DNA of 64,000 nucleotides from Emmonsiellopsis sp. PD_33 (Eukaryota > Ascomycota > Eurotiomycetes > Onygenales > Ajellomycetaceae). The notes beneath the pieces are model-generated. The model saw nothing but the letters and a program-made list of their open reading frames with translations. It was not told the DNA's origin and ran no database searches. This document shows, one piece after another, positions 1 through 10,678 of the stretch. Position numbers and translations under genes: made by a program. Numbering within the stretch: position 1 is the stretch's first letter; each line of letters starts with the position of its first letter. The stretch is from assembly GCA_032988165.1 (NCBI GenBank), contig JANTQF010000134.1:1-64000 (forward strand), read 5' to 3'.

Positions 1-436
1 CTTCGTAGACGAAGGGGGCGGCACTTCAACGTCGCTTGGTACCGGAGTAATTTCCTTCCTATCAACTAGGGCTATCTTTCCGCTCTCTGCCCCAGGAGAT
101 GTAGAGACCACTTCTGTCAGATCTGCCAAGGCCAGCCCACTGCTGACGGAGTTGATGCGCACCGCGCGCTCTTTGATTCCTGGTGGTAGAGGCTGGTCAA
201 TGGCGTTCCGAACCATTGCGCGCGCTTCGGCTTTCTTTGCTGGCGTCACGCTGTCTTCGAGGTCGTAGGCGATGCAGTCGGCCACGAGGGTGCGGGATTT
301 GTCTATCATGCGCTGGGAGGAGCCGGGCACTGCGAGAATAAGTTAATTGGAGAGTTTTTTGGGAGGGGAAGCAGCTGGAGAATAATCGGTTCGTACCGTA
401 TAGGAGAGCCCGGCGGAGAATGTTGCTAGTTGCCAT
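1..436 (-). CDS. CitE/CLYBL-like HpcH/HpaI aldolase-family lyase, 5' part only
   Basis: Two exons join in phase: 397-436 and 1-329, with an intron at 330-396 (GTACGA...CGCAG). The joined start reads MATSNILRRALLYVPGSSQR, followed by MIDKSRTLVADCIAYDLEDS. This is the typical opening of citrate-lyase-beta-like proteins: RxLLYVPG(S/N), the K-S-R/L turn near a phosphate-binding Arg, and YDLEDSV with the acidic Mg-binding patch. The family performs aldol or Claisen cleavage and thioester hydrolysis on CoA esters; animal CLYBL is mitochondrial. The N-terminus here is short and weakly basic, so location is uncertain. The gene runs off the left edge after about 123 residues, so most of the barrel and the C-terminus are unseen. 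It is transcribed away from tvp23. Confidence 0.85.
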
Positions 437-1224
437 GATGGCGGAATTGAGACCGGGCCGAAGTGAAGACGGGAATGAAGAGGCGAGATCCTAGATGCGG
501 CTTCTTATGTCTCAGGATCAGAGATGCATCGATTGAAGCCTCCCAACGTGCCAGAAGAAGAAACTCGTTGGACTTGTTTGAGGCCCGTTTTGATATTCGG
601 CATGCTCTCCTCGGCTATGGCGGCGCACGGACCACTCTCGGCAAGCATCCGTGCCAAGCATTCCGGGGATCTTCCGCTCTCATAGTCCGACAATTCTTCA
701 TACTTCATATGGTCTGAGTCTGACAAGGAGTTCACAAGTTGGCGACTGTCCAAAGAAGGTGGAATTCATGGTTTATATAGTTGGTGTGACGTTTGGTGAT
801 CGCCCATGCTGGAACCGCATTGGAATATTGGATTGTCAATTCCACGCAGGAGTATGATAGAATCAAGACTGGTAGGATAAGCGGTATTTTGAAATAATGA
901 ATGTGATTTCACGCCCTCAGATTATGCTAGTAGTAGCTGTTATAATCAACCGTCTCCCTCTCACCCGTATCTCCCAAGATTCAAACTTCAGACTCCACGC
1001 CGTGAGTCTATTTTAAGCATCTCCGCCCGCCAAATTCTGCCAAATTCTGCCGCCATTTACCGCCCGCGGCTATACGCGCGCTTAAGAACAACATTGCATT
1101 ATGACAGCAACCTTTGGATGTTGGATGTTGGATTCCCGACGAACGCTCTCCAACGACGACACGCGCACCGGTTCAAACAGTCCCCAGCCCGAGCAGTGGC
1201 ACTCCCACACATTCATATTCGGCC
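437..1224. promoter_or_regulatory. Divergent promoter region between the CitE-like gene and tvp23
   Basis: A 788-nt spacer lies between two start codons that point away from each other. A 67-codon ATG-initiated ORF on the minus strand (stop near 505, ATG at 708) lies inside it. I could not support that ORF as a gene. No repeat or RNA gene was seen. Confidence 0.4.
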
Positions 1225-2078
1225 ATGGACCAACATGCCTCTGGAGACCTCAACTGGCGCCTCAGCGCGCATCCAGTGACCCTCCTGTTCTTCCTGGGCT
1301 TCCGAATCGGTTGGTTATTCCATCACGGCCTTACACGCAACGCTGGAAGCTGGACCTAATAATGGCTAACCAAATCTTAAACAGGAAGCTTACTGATGTA
1401 TCTCTTCGCCGTGCTATTCATCGATAACTTGTTCGTCATCGCCGGAAACTTCCCCTCCCCATTATCCCGTTCCAACTAACTAACCAAAACCCCGCAACCC
1501 CCCAGCGTCCTCGTCTTCATCCTGACCCTCCTCCTCCTCTCCGCGGACTTCTACTACCTCAAAAACATCGCCGGCCGCCGCCTCGTCGGCCTCCGCTGGT
1601 GGAACGAAGTCAACACCGCCAACGGCGACTCGCACTGGGTCTTCGAGAGCGCAGACCCAAACACCCGCACCATCAACGCGACGGATAAGCGGTTCTTCTG
1701 GCTGAGCATGTACGCGACGCCGGCGCTGTGGATTGGATTGGCGATTCTGGCTATTGTTAGGTTGCTGAGTCCTATTTGGTTGAGTTTGGTTGGTGAGTTT
1801 CACCTCACCTTTTTGTTTCTTTTTATTTTTAAAGAAATATTTATTTCCGATTAATTTCCGGGACCGAAACTGTCCAAGGGAAGGGGGGAAAAAGGGGGAA
1901 AAGAAAAAAACTGACTTGTGGATTTTTAGCCATTGCGCTTATTCTCACGATCACGAATACGGTGGCGTTCTCACGGTGTGACCGGTTCAGCCAGGCGTCG
2001 ACTTTCGCGAGTAGTGCGTTTTCCGGTGGGATTGCGGGTAACCTTGCTTCGGGGATGTTGGGGAGGATGTTCCGATAA
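1225..2078 (+). CDS. tvp23: Golgi membrane protein Tvp23
   Basis: Four exons (1225-1309, 1385-1430, 1506-1792, 1930-2078) give a 188-residue protein with every junction in phase. The start MDQHASGDLNWRLSAHPVTL and the blocks LLLLSADFYYLKNIAGRRL, VGLRWWNEVN, SHWVFES, DKRFFWLSMYATPALWIGL and VAFSRCDRFSQ are characteristic of Tvp23/FAM18. About four hydrophobic membrane segments are visible. Tvp23 is a late-Golgi vesicle integral membrane protein tied to vesicle trafficking; no enzymatic activity is known. An in-frame ATG lies upstream at 1114, but the codons between lack conserved sequence, so 1225 was chosen. It converges with the acyl-CoA dehydrogenase gene across 438 nt. Confidence 0.95.
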
Positions 2079-2516
2079 GGTGAGATAGAGAAGAAGAATA
2101 AGAAAGAGGGGGGGTTTCCCTTTGCATAAGAGACGCCCCATATGAAATGAACCTTCGTGGCTGATTGATGCAATACATGTTAAGGATATCAGCGGGCCTG
2201 AGAATGCATCTTTTATTTTTTTTCACTTCCCTACTCCTTTTTACTCCTATATCATTACTCTTATTGTGGTTTTATTTTTCAAGATGGGGAATGATTTCCT
2301 ATTGTCTCTTATATACTAGGCGCTTTGGAATTTTGAGAGCAACTCTGTGTATTTTTTAAGCTTTCAATTACATGTGCTACTCCTGCTACTATTCCTACTA
2401 CTACACTGCTCCATTTCATAAAGATTCCCTCCCTTGTCACCCAAAGCCTCTCACCCCTCCACAACTCACCAAGACAATCCTCAAAATAAACCACAAAATC
2501 CCCCATCCCATACCCA
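2079..2516. other. Convergent 3' spacer (tvp23 / acyl-CoA dehydrogenase)
   Basis: AT-rich spacer with T runs between two converging stop codons. It presumably holds both 3' UTRs and polyadenylation signals. No gene seen. Confidence 0.5.
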
Positions 2517-4184
2517 TCAAATCTTCGACCCCTTCCCCTCCCCCTTACCCAGACTATACAAATCCTTAATCTCCTGCCTCACCGCCAAATCCCTCAAGAT
2601 CTCCTCACTCCCCCCACCAACCACATAAACCCTCACATCCCGACTAATCTGCTCGATCCTCGCCCCCTTACCCGCCTTATTATACCCCGCCCCGCCCATA
2701 ACCTGCTGCGCCTCACGACACACCTTCTCCAGACACCGCGTGCTCATCACCTTCAGCAACGCCGTCATGCCACCGACATTGACCTCCTCCTGTCTGCCTG
2801 TGTTGGCAGCGTGCTGGATGGTGTAGGCCAGCTGCTCCATGAAGGTCTGGCAGGGCTCGATCAGCTGGCCGAATTTGCTGAATTTGGCCCGCATGATTTG
2901 GTTCGCGATTAGTGGCTGGCCGAAGGTTTCGCGGGTGATGGCGTAGTTGTAGGCGTCTTCGACGCAGACGCGGGAGAGCCGGATGCAGGAGGCGGCTAGG
3001 CCGAGGCGTTCGGGGTTGAAGTCTGGGGTGTTCGTGTGAGTATTGGGTTTGTTTTTATAGGGGGGTCAGGTCGGTTCGTGGGGAGGGAGGATAGGGGGGT
3101 AAGATAAGGGGTATAATGTGGGGAAAAGACTTACTGGACATGATATATTTAAACCCATGATTCTCTTTCCCGATGAGATTTTCAGCCGGAACCTCTACGT
3201 CGTCGAACTCAATGAACGTCGAGCCGCTGGCGTTTACGCCGGAGTTTTCCATCCGGCGCCTTGTCACCCCCTTCGCTGTCAGGGGGATAATGAGTAGGGA
3301 GATGCCGCCGTGACCAGGCCCGCCTGTCCGGACTGCAGCTGTAATGTAATCGCACCAGATACCGTTGGTAATCCATTTCTTGGCTCCGTTGACGATGTAT
3401 TTGTTCCCGCTCCGTTTGGCGGTGGTTTTGATATTTGCGACGTCGGAGCCGGCTGATAGAGAGAGTATTAACGTCACGACTATTTCGAATAGGGTATATG
3501 CATATTGTCGGTCTATACATACCATCAGGCTCAGTAATCCCTAAGCAGAAGCGTATTTCTCCCCTAGAAACCTTGGGCATGTAATATAGTCTCTGGGCCT
3601 CGTTTCCGAAATTCATGATGGGGGGGCATCCGATGCCGTTCCCTCCATTAAGACCCCATATCGGCCCAGAGTAGCCAACTCTACTCGCATACAGATATTG
3701 ATCGTGCCAGTCAGCCACGTCATGAAATCAAGTATCTAATAATAGAGAGAGAAACGTGCGACTAGAAGAATAACCAACCTATTCAACTCATCAGCCACAA
3801 TGAGATTGTGAAACGCATCCCAATCCTCCGGCTCAATTCCAGCCGGCAGGGAGATCCCGCCCATGTATTCTCTCTTCGTAGGCTTAATGATCGCAAAGCC
3901 CTTCTCCACATACTTTTTCACCGCCTATATATATATGCAGCAGAGGAGCGAGTGAGCTTGATACGCGAAACCAAATATACACAGGATTGAGGAGGGATTC
4001 TAACCTCCGGTGGCAGAAAGCCCTGCCGCTCATACTGCTCCGCATACGGCTTCAGATCGTTCTCGACATAGTCGCGGACAAAATCGCGGAGCTTGCGGTG
4101 CGAGTCGTTGTAGTATGGGGACGAGCGGGAGTGCCAGAGCGGCTCTGCGTATGGCGCGGTGGGTTTGGAAATGGATCCGGTCAT
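2517..4184 (-). CDS. Acyl-CoA dehydrogenase family protein with C-terminal SKI (PTS1-like)
   Basis: Five exons (4005-4184, 3779-3924, 3523-3680, 3135-3452, 2517-3022) give 435 residues. Signature blocks are RFCLGITEPDAGSDVANIKT (flavin/substrate loop), KKWITNGIWCDY, GVNASGSTFIEFDDVEVPAE, NFNPERLGLAASCIRLSRVC, TRETFGQPL and QQVMGGAGYN. Acyl-CoA dehydrogenases are FAD flavoproteins that make the 2,3-double bond of acyl-CoA. The C-terminal block has GGGSEEI where medium-chain enzymes carry the YEG(T) catalytic Glu, so the base must come from another position, as in isovaleryl-type enzymes. There is no mitochondrial presequence. The protein ends GSKI, a plausible PTS1, suggesting peroxisomes. The acceptor at 3680 was chosen because it restores ADELNR-VGYSGPIW and skips an in-frame stop. 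The next gene upstream on the same strand is an enoyl-CoA hydratase. Confidence 0.93.
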
Positions 4185-4859
4185 TGTAGGTTCCTGGATC
4201 GTGTATAGACTGGGAAAATAAGGTAGTTATAGTCAATGTTGGCTTTGTAGCTACTTAGATTCCTGTTGTTATGGCTTGGAGCTCGCTCTGTGTTGCGATG
4301 CGGGGGTGTGCCGACATAAGTCAGGACAAAACTCCAACTATTTACTGGTAGATGTTTCTAGGAAAAGTAGAATGAGCAACAAACGTAGATTTGGGAGCTG
4401 CAGTGCTCCGTTTAAGGTAAATATGCAGCTTGCATTTTGAAGAAGGCTGCTGTTGCCGGCTGATGCTGCTATTTAGTGTCTTGGGGAGCCGAGTTGAACT
4501 GCGGAGATATCAGATGTAGATTGATTCAGCCACCAACCGAGATCCGATAACTTAACTAGCGCAATAATTCCCTACTTTTAGGTAACTAAGCAATCGTCGT
4601 TAACTCGAATTTAAGAGAATACGCTCCGGCTCACCATAAACCAAAAATATCATGATTTCACTAGACGCAAGGCCAAATTATGAGTATTCAACTGCTCGGA
4701 AATCCTTGGGGAGACAAATGATTAGAACTAATCCGTAAATGATGATTTTATGGGGAATCTCCTATTACTATATGGTGACAGTGAATTTGTAGAAATATAA
4801 GCTGGGTATATACAGCAGCGTCTATAATGCGGAGTATCAAAAAAACGACCACCATCCAT
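4185..4859. promoter_or_regulatory. Spacer between the two lipid-catabolism genes
   Basis: This 675-nt stretch holds the promoter of the acyl-CoA dehydrogenase and the 3' end of the upstream hydratase gene. I found no exact CCTCGG or CCGAGG fatty-acid-response core here. No gene seen. Confidence 0.4.
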
Positions 4860-5861
4860 CTATAACTTCGACGGCACCCATTTTGGGAGCCTCTTCTCTT
4901 TAAACGCCAACATCCCCTCCTTTGCATTTTCCCCAGACATCAGCTTAGCCGCATACGCCTCTCCAGTTAGATACGTAGCGTGTTCCACGCTGCTTGTTTC
5001 CCAAGCCTGTCTTATGCCCGCCCTACTAACAATCACGCTGTCCGGGCTCATGCTCGCGATCAACGAAGCAACCTTGACCGTTTCGGGAATCAGGTCATCA
5101 ATCGGCACAATCTTCTGGACAAGACCCCACTGGTGGGCTTCTTGCGCAGTCAAAGTGTGTGCCGTTAACGCCAACCACATGGCCCTCTGGAGCCCAAACG
5201 ACCTGTTTAGCCGTGGGAAGGCACCGGACAAGGCTGCTGTGCCGCGAAGGACGTCCGGGAGTCTGAAATCCGCGTTTTCCGCTGCGATAACAATATCCGA
5301 GTTGATAATGATCTCGAACCCCCCACCATGCGCGTGTCCATTGCAGGCTGCGATGACCGGTTTTCGGCCGTTCCGTCGGGTAAGGCCGGCAAAGCCGGAC
5401 GAAGGGTAGTTGTTCTGTCGTGCAGCAGCTTCGAAGTTGGAGCTTACAACTGATTGACGCTCTGTTGTTTGGGATAGTTAAGCCAAACGTCTTTCGAAAG
5501 CTAAATAGGCGAGATGTTATCGAAAAGTTATATGTTACCTTTGAGGTCCATTCCTGCTGAGAAGGCCTTCTTGCCGGCACCGGTGATGATTCCCACGCGT
5601 CTGGAGGTAGAAGAATAAGATACACCCGTCAATGCCAACTTCATAGGGTGACTATTGTATCTCATTTCCACGCATATCAACTCACAGCTCTGGCTCTGCG
5701 TCAAACCACCTCCACACACGGTCCATCTCCCAGACGGCATCGACAGGGAGCGAGTTCATCTGCTTCTCGAGATTGATGGTGACAAGGAGCACATGGGGTG
5801 CAGGAAAGTCCAGGAGGACGAACTTCACGGGCGGAGGCGGGGTGGAGGTTGGCGGAGACAT
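4860..5861 (-). CDS. Enoyl-CoA hydratase/isomerase (crotonase family) with PTS1 SKL
   Basis: Three exons (5686-5861, 5539-5600, 4860-5449) give 275 residues. Crotonase-fold marks are GIITGAGKKAFSAGMDLK (oxyanion hole), CNGHAHGGGFEIIINSDIVI with the first catalytic-type Glu, and LPDVLRGTAALSGAFPRL. Crotonases hydrate or isomerise enoyl-CoA. The second catalytic Glu of true hydratases (PE motif) is Asp here (LPD), which is more common in isomerases, so the exact reaction is open. The C-terminus is WVPSKL, a textbook type-1 peroxisomal signal. Together with the neighbouring dehydrogenase it suggests a peroxisomal beta-oxidation or branched-acid pathway. The exon-3 acceptor at 5450 was picked from three nearby AGs because only it keeps frame into FEAAARQNNYP. 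Confidence 0.93.
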
Positions 5862-6699
5862 GGTTGGGGGAGGGGGTGCTCTGAGCGAACAAAGCGTCGG
5901 TGGTCAGAGCGGGAGACGGTGAGTTATGTAGTTAGAGATGGACTGTTTAGCCAACTAATAAAGCCATGCTGCAATCCGAGCTGCGACAAGCCGAGAAGCG
6001 CGCCCATGAAATCGTGGCTCTCAGCGGCTGATGCCGCAGCTGGTGGTCAGCCGCAGAGAGAGAGAGGTACCTCGGCTGCAGTCTGGGGTGCATTAGAACA
6101 TCACTAACCCAATTAGGAACTCTCTTTAATGAGCCCTAACGCCAAGCCCCCCTCTGCAACATTAGTTGAGGAACTATTTGATGGGCTGTGAGAGACTTCT
6201 AATCTATTCTGTCACATTTAATGATAACTTGAAGTGCAAACCACGAAGCAGGGCGCATCTTCCTGTTACTTCCAGCTTACTAGACGCTACAAGGTGAGCC
6301 TCGATATTCTCTTTGCCGCAAACCTCAGGGTCAGCATGCGCCCTTTCCTTTGTGAGGTTCACCCAAAATCTGATTATTTCCCATCTCTGCCTCCCTCTCA
6401 AAGCTGAGTCCCTCCAAATACCTTTCCATCTCATCTCACTTCATAGCCCGTCCAGCAGGCACTTGACTGCTCACATTCCAAGCCCATGCTCCAGGGTCTG
6501 CTGCTGGCTCCCTGCCCCCGCTGCCTTTGCTTTTTCTCTCCATCGGTTGCACCAGGGCGCTAAGAGATACCATTATCCTCTCCTTTATTGTCGTGTCTTC
6601 TCGTTCTTTCAAGCACCATCCTCTCGTACTTTGTCTTGTCTCTATCATCCTCCATAGGCTACTACTCCCTTGGTAACCTATTTCTTTTTTCATTCGCGT
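5862..6699. promoter_or_regulatory. Divergent promoter region (hydratase / SANT paralogue A)
   Basis: 838-nt spacer between divergent starts. The half next to 6700 is strongly CT-rich, typical of a fungal core promoter and 5' UTR. It contains one CCTCGG site listed separately. No convincing ORF. Confidence 0.45.
6070..6075 (+). promoter_or_regulatory. CCTCGG, candidate FarA/FarB fatty-acid response core
   Basis: The six-base core CCTCGG lies 209 nt upstream of the hydratase ATG. In Aspergillus nidulans the Zn2Cys6 regulators FarA and FarB act through CCTCGG in promoters of peroxisomal and beta-oxidation genes. A single 6-mer is weak evidence; its position before a PTS1 enzyme is the only support. 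Confidence 0.3.
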
Positions 6700-8172
6700 A
6701 TGCCGTCGTTAATTGTGAAGCTTAGGCTCAGACACAATTCCGATCTTCTACAGAAGCCAGCAGCCGCTATGGAGACTCCGCAGCCTGCCAGCACTCCCCA
6801 GCAGTTGGGTGGCTCGATTAATATCTCGGACTCCCCCAGTGTCCCGCGGGAGGTGGGAGACAGTGTCAAGTCCACAGATTCCCCCGCAGGTAAATCTCGC
6901 AGACGCATTTCGTACCGTCCGTGGACCCCAGAGGAGGACGCGAGACTAGTTAATCTCCGCATCAAACATTCGGATGTCAAATGGGACACCTTCTATCAGG
7001 TTGGTCTCCGGCTTCAAGAGGGTGTAATTGAGCTAACCCTTGCCATCTCCAGCAAAATTACGAGGGCCAGAGTGACCGCACGTCCTCTGCTCTTATGCAA
7101 CGTCTCTCCGTACGTTCTACAATCCAAATTCTCTTCGTTTTCTGTTATATGCTAACATCCACACTATGGACAAGACCTTAAGAAGGGTAAGCTATCCGTT
7201 TTCCGAATGGCTTGTCTTGATGAATACCCTTTTACTAACGGGCCTGATCAGAACGGTGCACAAATTCCTCATTTCTCAGTTGCTAGTCGACCAAACATTC
7301 CCTACCAGACATTTGTTTATTCGAGCCCAAGCTCTGAGAGCACGTCCTCTGGCGATGCATCTCCCATGCCAGTGCTAAACCCGTCAAAGAGAAAGGCTGA
7401 AACTGAAGGTGGCCCCTCCTCTGTCCACCCCCCGACAAAATTGGCAAAGATGCCGACCAATGTCCCACCGGGCTCGTCCGACTCCATGATCGAGTGTACT
7501 GCAAGCCAGGCAGCTGCCAAGCAGAGCCCCCGTGTCCATACCGTTAGTGACAATAAGCCGTCTGCCTCAAGCTCTGACTCGCCCTCAATGCTTCTTCAGC
7601 ACATTTCCGAAGTCGATGTGGTGTATGTTCTTCGCCAAGCTAAGAAATGCGAAGCTGAATCTGGACGAGCGGAAAGTTTGTTAAGAGAGACGGAGGAACT
7701 TCGAAGACAACTTCAAGAGGGAGAGAACTCGAAAGTCCAGGCAAAAGAGAAGCTGGACCAACTTCATCTGCTACTTCTGGAAGGCAAAAATTCGGAGGCC
7801 AAGACAAACGAGCAGCTAGAAGAACTTCGACGGCAACTCCAAGAGAGTAATAATTCAAAAACCCAGGCAAACCAGCAGCTGGAAGAACTCCGACGGCAAC
7901 TTCAAGAAAGCGAGAAGTCGAAATCCGAGATGAAAGACCAGCTCAATCATGTGAGAAGCCATCTTACTGGACTCGAGATTTCATTCAACAAGATCAACGA
8001 TAGCTGTTCCGGAGTCATAAATCCCGAATTTTGGCGTTCTCAGGGTCTGGAGGCCATATTCGCCGCCACAAAGGAACATCTCAAGAAAATCGACCCGGGG
8101 CGCCCACAAGCCCAGAAGGAGGATGGTCCACCCAACACCAACAAGGATTGTCAAAAACAGCCCTCTTTGTGA
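6700..8172 (+). CDS. SANT/Myb-like coiled-coil protein, paralogue A of a tandem pair
   Basis: Exons 6700-6999, 7053-7109, 7175-7186 and 7252-8172 give 429 residues. The N-terminus MPSLIVKLRL is shared with paralogue B and fixes the start, although an in-frame ATG lies 30 nt upstream. A SANT/Myb-like helix bundle follows at about 70-119: WTPEEDARLVNLR, KWDTFYQ, then SDRTSSALMQRLS. Next come a Ser/Pro-rich linker with a basic patch (PSKRKAE) and, from about residue 250, a coiled coil containing four 21-residue repeats of the type EELRRQLQExxNSKxQAxxx. The C-terminal box VINPEFWRSQGLEAI also occurs in B. Likely nuclear and DNA- or chromatin-binding by domain analogy; function unknown. The 12-nt third exon is the least certain part. 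Confidence 0.8.
7693..7944 (+). repeat. Four tandem 63-bp coding repeats
   Basis: Four consecutive 21-codon units in the coiled coil of paralogue A begin EELRRQLQEGENS, DQLHLLLLEGKNS, EELRRQLQESNNS and EELRRQLQESEKS. Units 3 and 4 are nearly identical in DNA over their first ten codons; unit 2 is the most diverged. The period is a multiple of three, so copy-number change would lengthen or shorten the coil without a frameshift. Confidence 0.85.
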
Positions 8173-9119
8173 ACGGTGAATTTGATTCGTCGGGGAACCG
8201 GGTTCCTTTCGAACATCCTCATACCCTCTTTGCTTTTTTTAATTCGGGGTTAACCGCTCGGCGCATTCTTGGCGCTAAACATTTCAAGGTCTGAGGCGCA
8301 CAGGGAGCTGGACAGCAATGTTATTTGAATTTATGTTATTTTCAGCCTTGCAATAGTTTTAGTTTTGTTTCATCTTGCTTCCCTGCTTATTTTTCCTTAC
8401 TGGACCGAATTCCCAACATTATTTTAATAAGGGGTGGTACTGTTGTTGATAGGATGTATTGATATCCAACGCCTGATCTGTCTTCCCTCATACTTATTAT
8501 TCTTTAAAGTCATATTATTTTATAGCTTTTACTGTTTTAACACACATTTAATAAAAAATATGTCAAGCAAAGTTATCTTCTCAAGGAATTTCTGGTGGTT
8601 TGAAGTTTCATCATGTCCTAAAGAGTATTTTAGCGTAGTCTAAGATACTATTGGCGCCGCTTCGGGTAACATGCTGCTGATCAATCAGAGGCTGACAGCC
8701 AGCTGTCTCATATCATAGATAAAACCAGTCACATTTTGTTTGCTGAGGACTTGAGACATTGTCACAGCCTGACAGACATCTCTATCTTACCCGTACATTT
8801 TCTGTTGCCCCGAGCTGAGGTTCCTGCATTTTCTCGCTCTATCTCGACCGATCTTCTATTTGCGAGATTTTGATCCCCGCTCTCTAATCGATCTCTCAGC
8901 CAACACCCACTCAAGAGTCAAGACCAAGCAAAGTGGAGGTTGACCTCTCACATCTCTGCCTTCAATTTTCCTCTCGCTAAGCAGTGAGCATAACCATCCG
9001 CCTCTCCTAACCTTGTCTCACCCTATCTGAATTCATCCTCTTCCTCCACCGCCTTTTGGCTATTGGACAGTCAACCTGTGCGCGCCCTCTTTTCTCATGT
9101 CCATCCCTCCCCCGATGCC
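8173..9119. other. Spacer between the tandem paralogues
   Basis: 947 nt. The first half is AT-rich 3' sequence. The half before 9120 is CT-rich, like the leader of paralogue A, and would be the promoter and 5' UTR of paralogue B. No gene seen. Confidence 0.45.
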
Positions 9120-10678
9120 ATGCCATCCCTGCTCGTGAAGCTGAGACTAGGGCAGCAGTTCCAAATGTCCGAGAGACCTCGCAAACGCATGGATCACTCA
9201 CCCCGTAAAACTGCTGGAGGAGGCCATTCTGCTGCCTGGACGCCAGCGGAAGACCTCAGACTCCTTCAGCTTCGGCGGGGAAATATAGATTTGACATGGC
9301 CTGAATTTCAAGAGGTCAGTCACGAGGCGGCAGAAAGATGAAATGTTACTACTATGAACATATTATTGGATCTGACCTGTCCCATTATTGTAACTAGCGG
9401 TTTTACCCAGGCCGAACAACTTGGGCCATAACAAAGCGATATTCGGTACGCAGCCTCCTGCATCTTTTACCTACCCGTTACTAATACAATGAATTAGGGA
9501 CTCGTGAAAGACGAAAAAGAGGTGGCTCTTCCCCACCGTTGACTGCATATTCATGCTGAATATACTAATCAAACGCGCGACAAGATGTTCCCAGCGCTAG
9601 AGCCTTGGTTGAATGGCGGGGCCAACCGTCCTACACGCCGAACAAGCACGCCTCAATACGTCTACTCCGACCAAGAGTCAGATGCTGAGAGCGAATATGA
9701 AGCCAGCAAATCCGTAACTCGCTCTTCTCTACGCAAAAAAGAAGACAGAATCCAAGTAAGTGCGCTCCACACTACTATTTGAAGCACAGATACTGATGCA
9801 TACTCCCCCAGACAAGAGCGACCACTAGGACTGTATCTGTATCTAACGATGCGCCTAAACGAAAAGCTTCCACGGAATCGGGGGGAGAAGCTCGTCCCGA
9901 ACCTCCAAAACTTCCTCGGACGGCTTCACATCCCGGCCTCAGGTCGCTTTCAGACGTGACCCCAGTTACCAAGACTCCCACACCCACGACAACCAGAGGC
10001 GTATCTGTAGACTCCACCGGCGGGAAAGTCAAAATGGCCCCTCCACCCACGACTAACGGGGGTGCATCTCCAAATGGGCACCAATTACCTTGGAAGAGCC
10101 CCAGTTCCGCCTCCAAACTAGATCAGATATTAGACACCGACTTCCTATTTATACTCCATCAAGCGAGGAAGTGCTCATCTGAAACCAAACGCGCCGGCAA
10201 CCTGGCAGTGCGTGAACGAGAGGCCAACGAGGCACTTCGACGATGTCGCGAAGAGAACGAGCAGACGATGAAAACTCTGAAGAAAGAACATGAGGAGATG
10301 ATAAAAACCCTGAAGACGGAACATGAGGAAGAGCTGAAGAAAACCACCGAGGGACTTGAGAAGTTGATTGCTGAGTTGCACGATGCGAAGGAGAAGCAAT
10401 CTAGTCCTTGTGAAAAATGCAGCAGCACCACCAGCTCCAGCAATACTACCAGCACCCCCGCAATCAAGAAAATGGAACCGGATCCGTTCCAGAAATTGGT
10501 CGAGCAGGTTGCTCAGGTCAAGGAGGCATTTACCAAAGTCAAGACTGGTTCGAAGATGATTATAAACCCTGAGTTTTGGAAGTCCCATGGGATGGAAGCG
10601 GCAGCTGCCTTGGGAGAGACGACGCTAGATGAGATTAACGAGGCGCTAGAAAAGCTTCAGAAAGGGGGGGAAGCATGA
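9120..10678 (+). CDS. SANT/Myb-like coiled-coil protein, paralogue B of a tandem pair
   Basis: Exons 9120-9314, 9398-9445, 9498-9521, 9585-9755 and 9812-10678 give 434 residues. It shares with A the start MPSLLVKLRL, a SANT-like block (AAWTPAEDLRLLQLRRG, LTWPEFQE, RFYPGRTTWAITKRYS) interrupted by introns at matching points, a (Q)YVYSDQ segment, the LDTDFLFILHQARKCS block (A: VDVVYVLRQAKKCE), a long coiled coil and the C-terminal box MIINPEFWKSHGMEA. The coil is charged (KTLKKEHEEMIKTLKTEHEE) and lacks A's regular 63-bp repeats. Probably nuclear; no known function. Exon 3 uses a poor donor (GTGGCT), so that junction needs transcript support. Confidence 0.8.

Noticed and set aside
505..753. Minus-strand ORF upstream of the CitE-like gene
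   Set aside because: The full frame begins at TTG; the first ATG leaves 67 codons with no motif and no splice partner, inside a divergent promoter.
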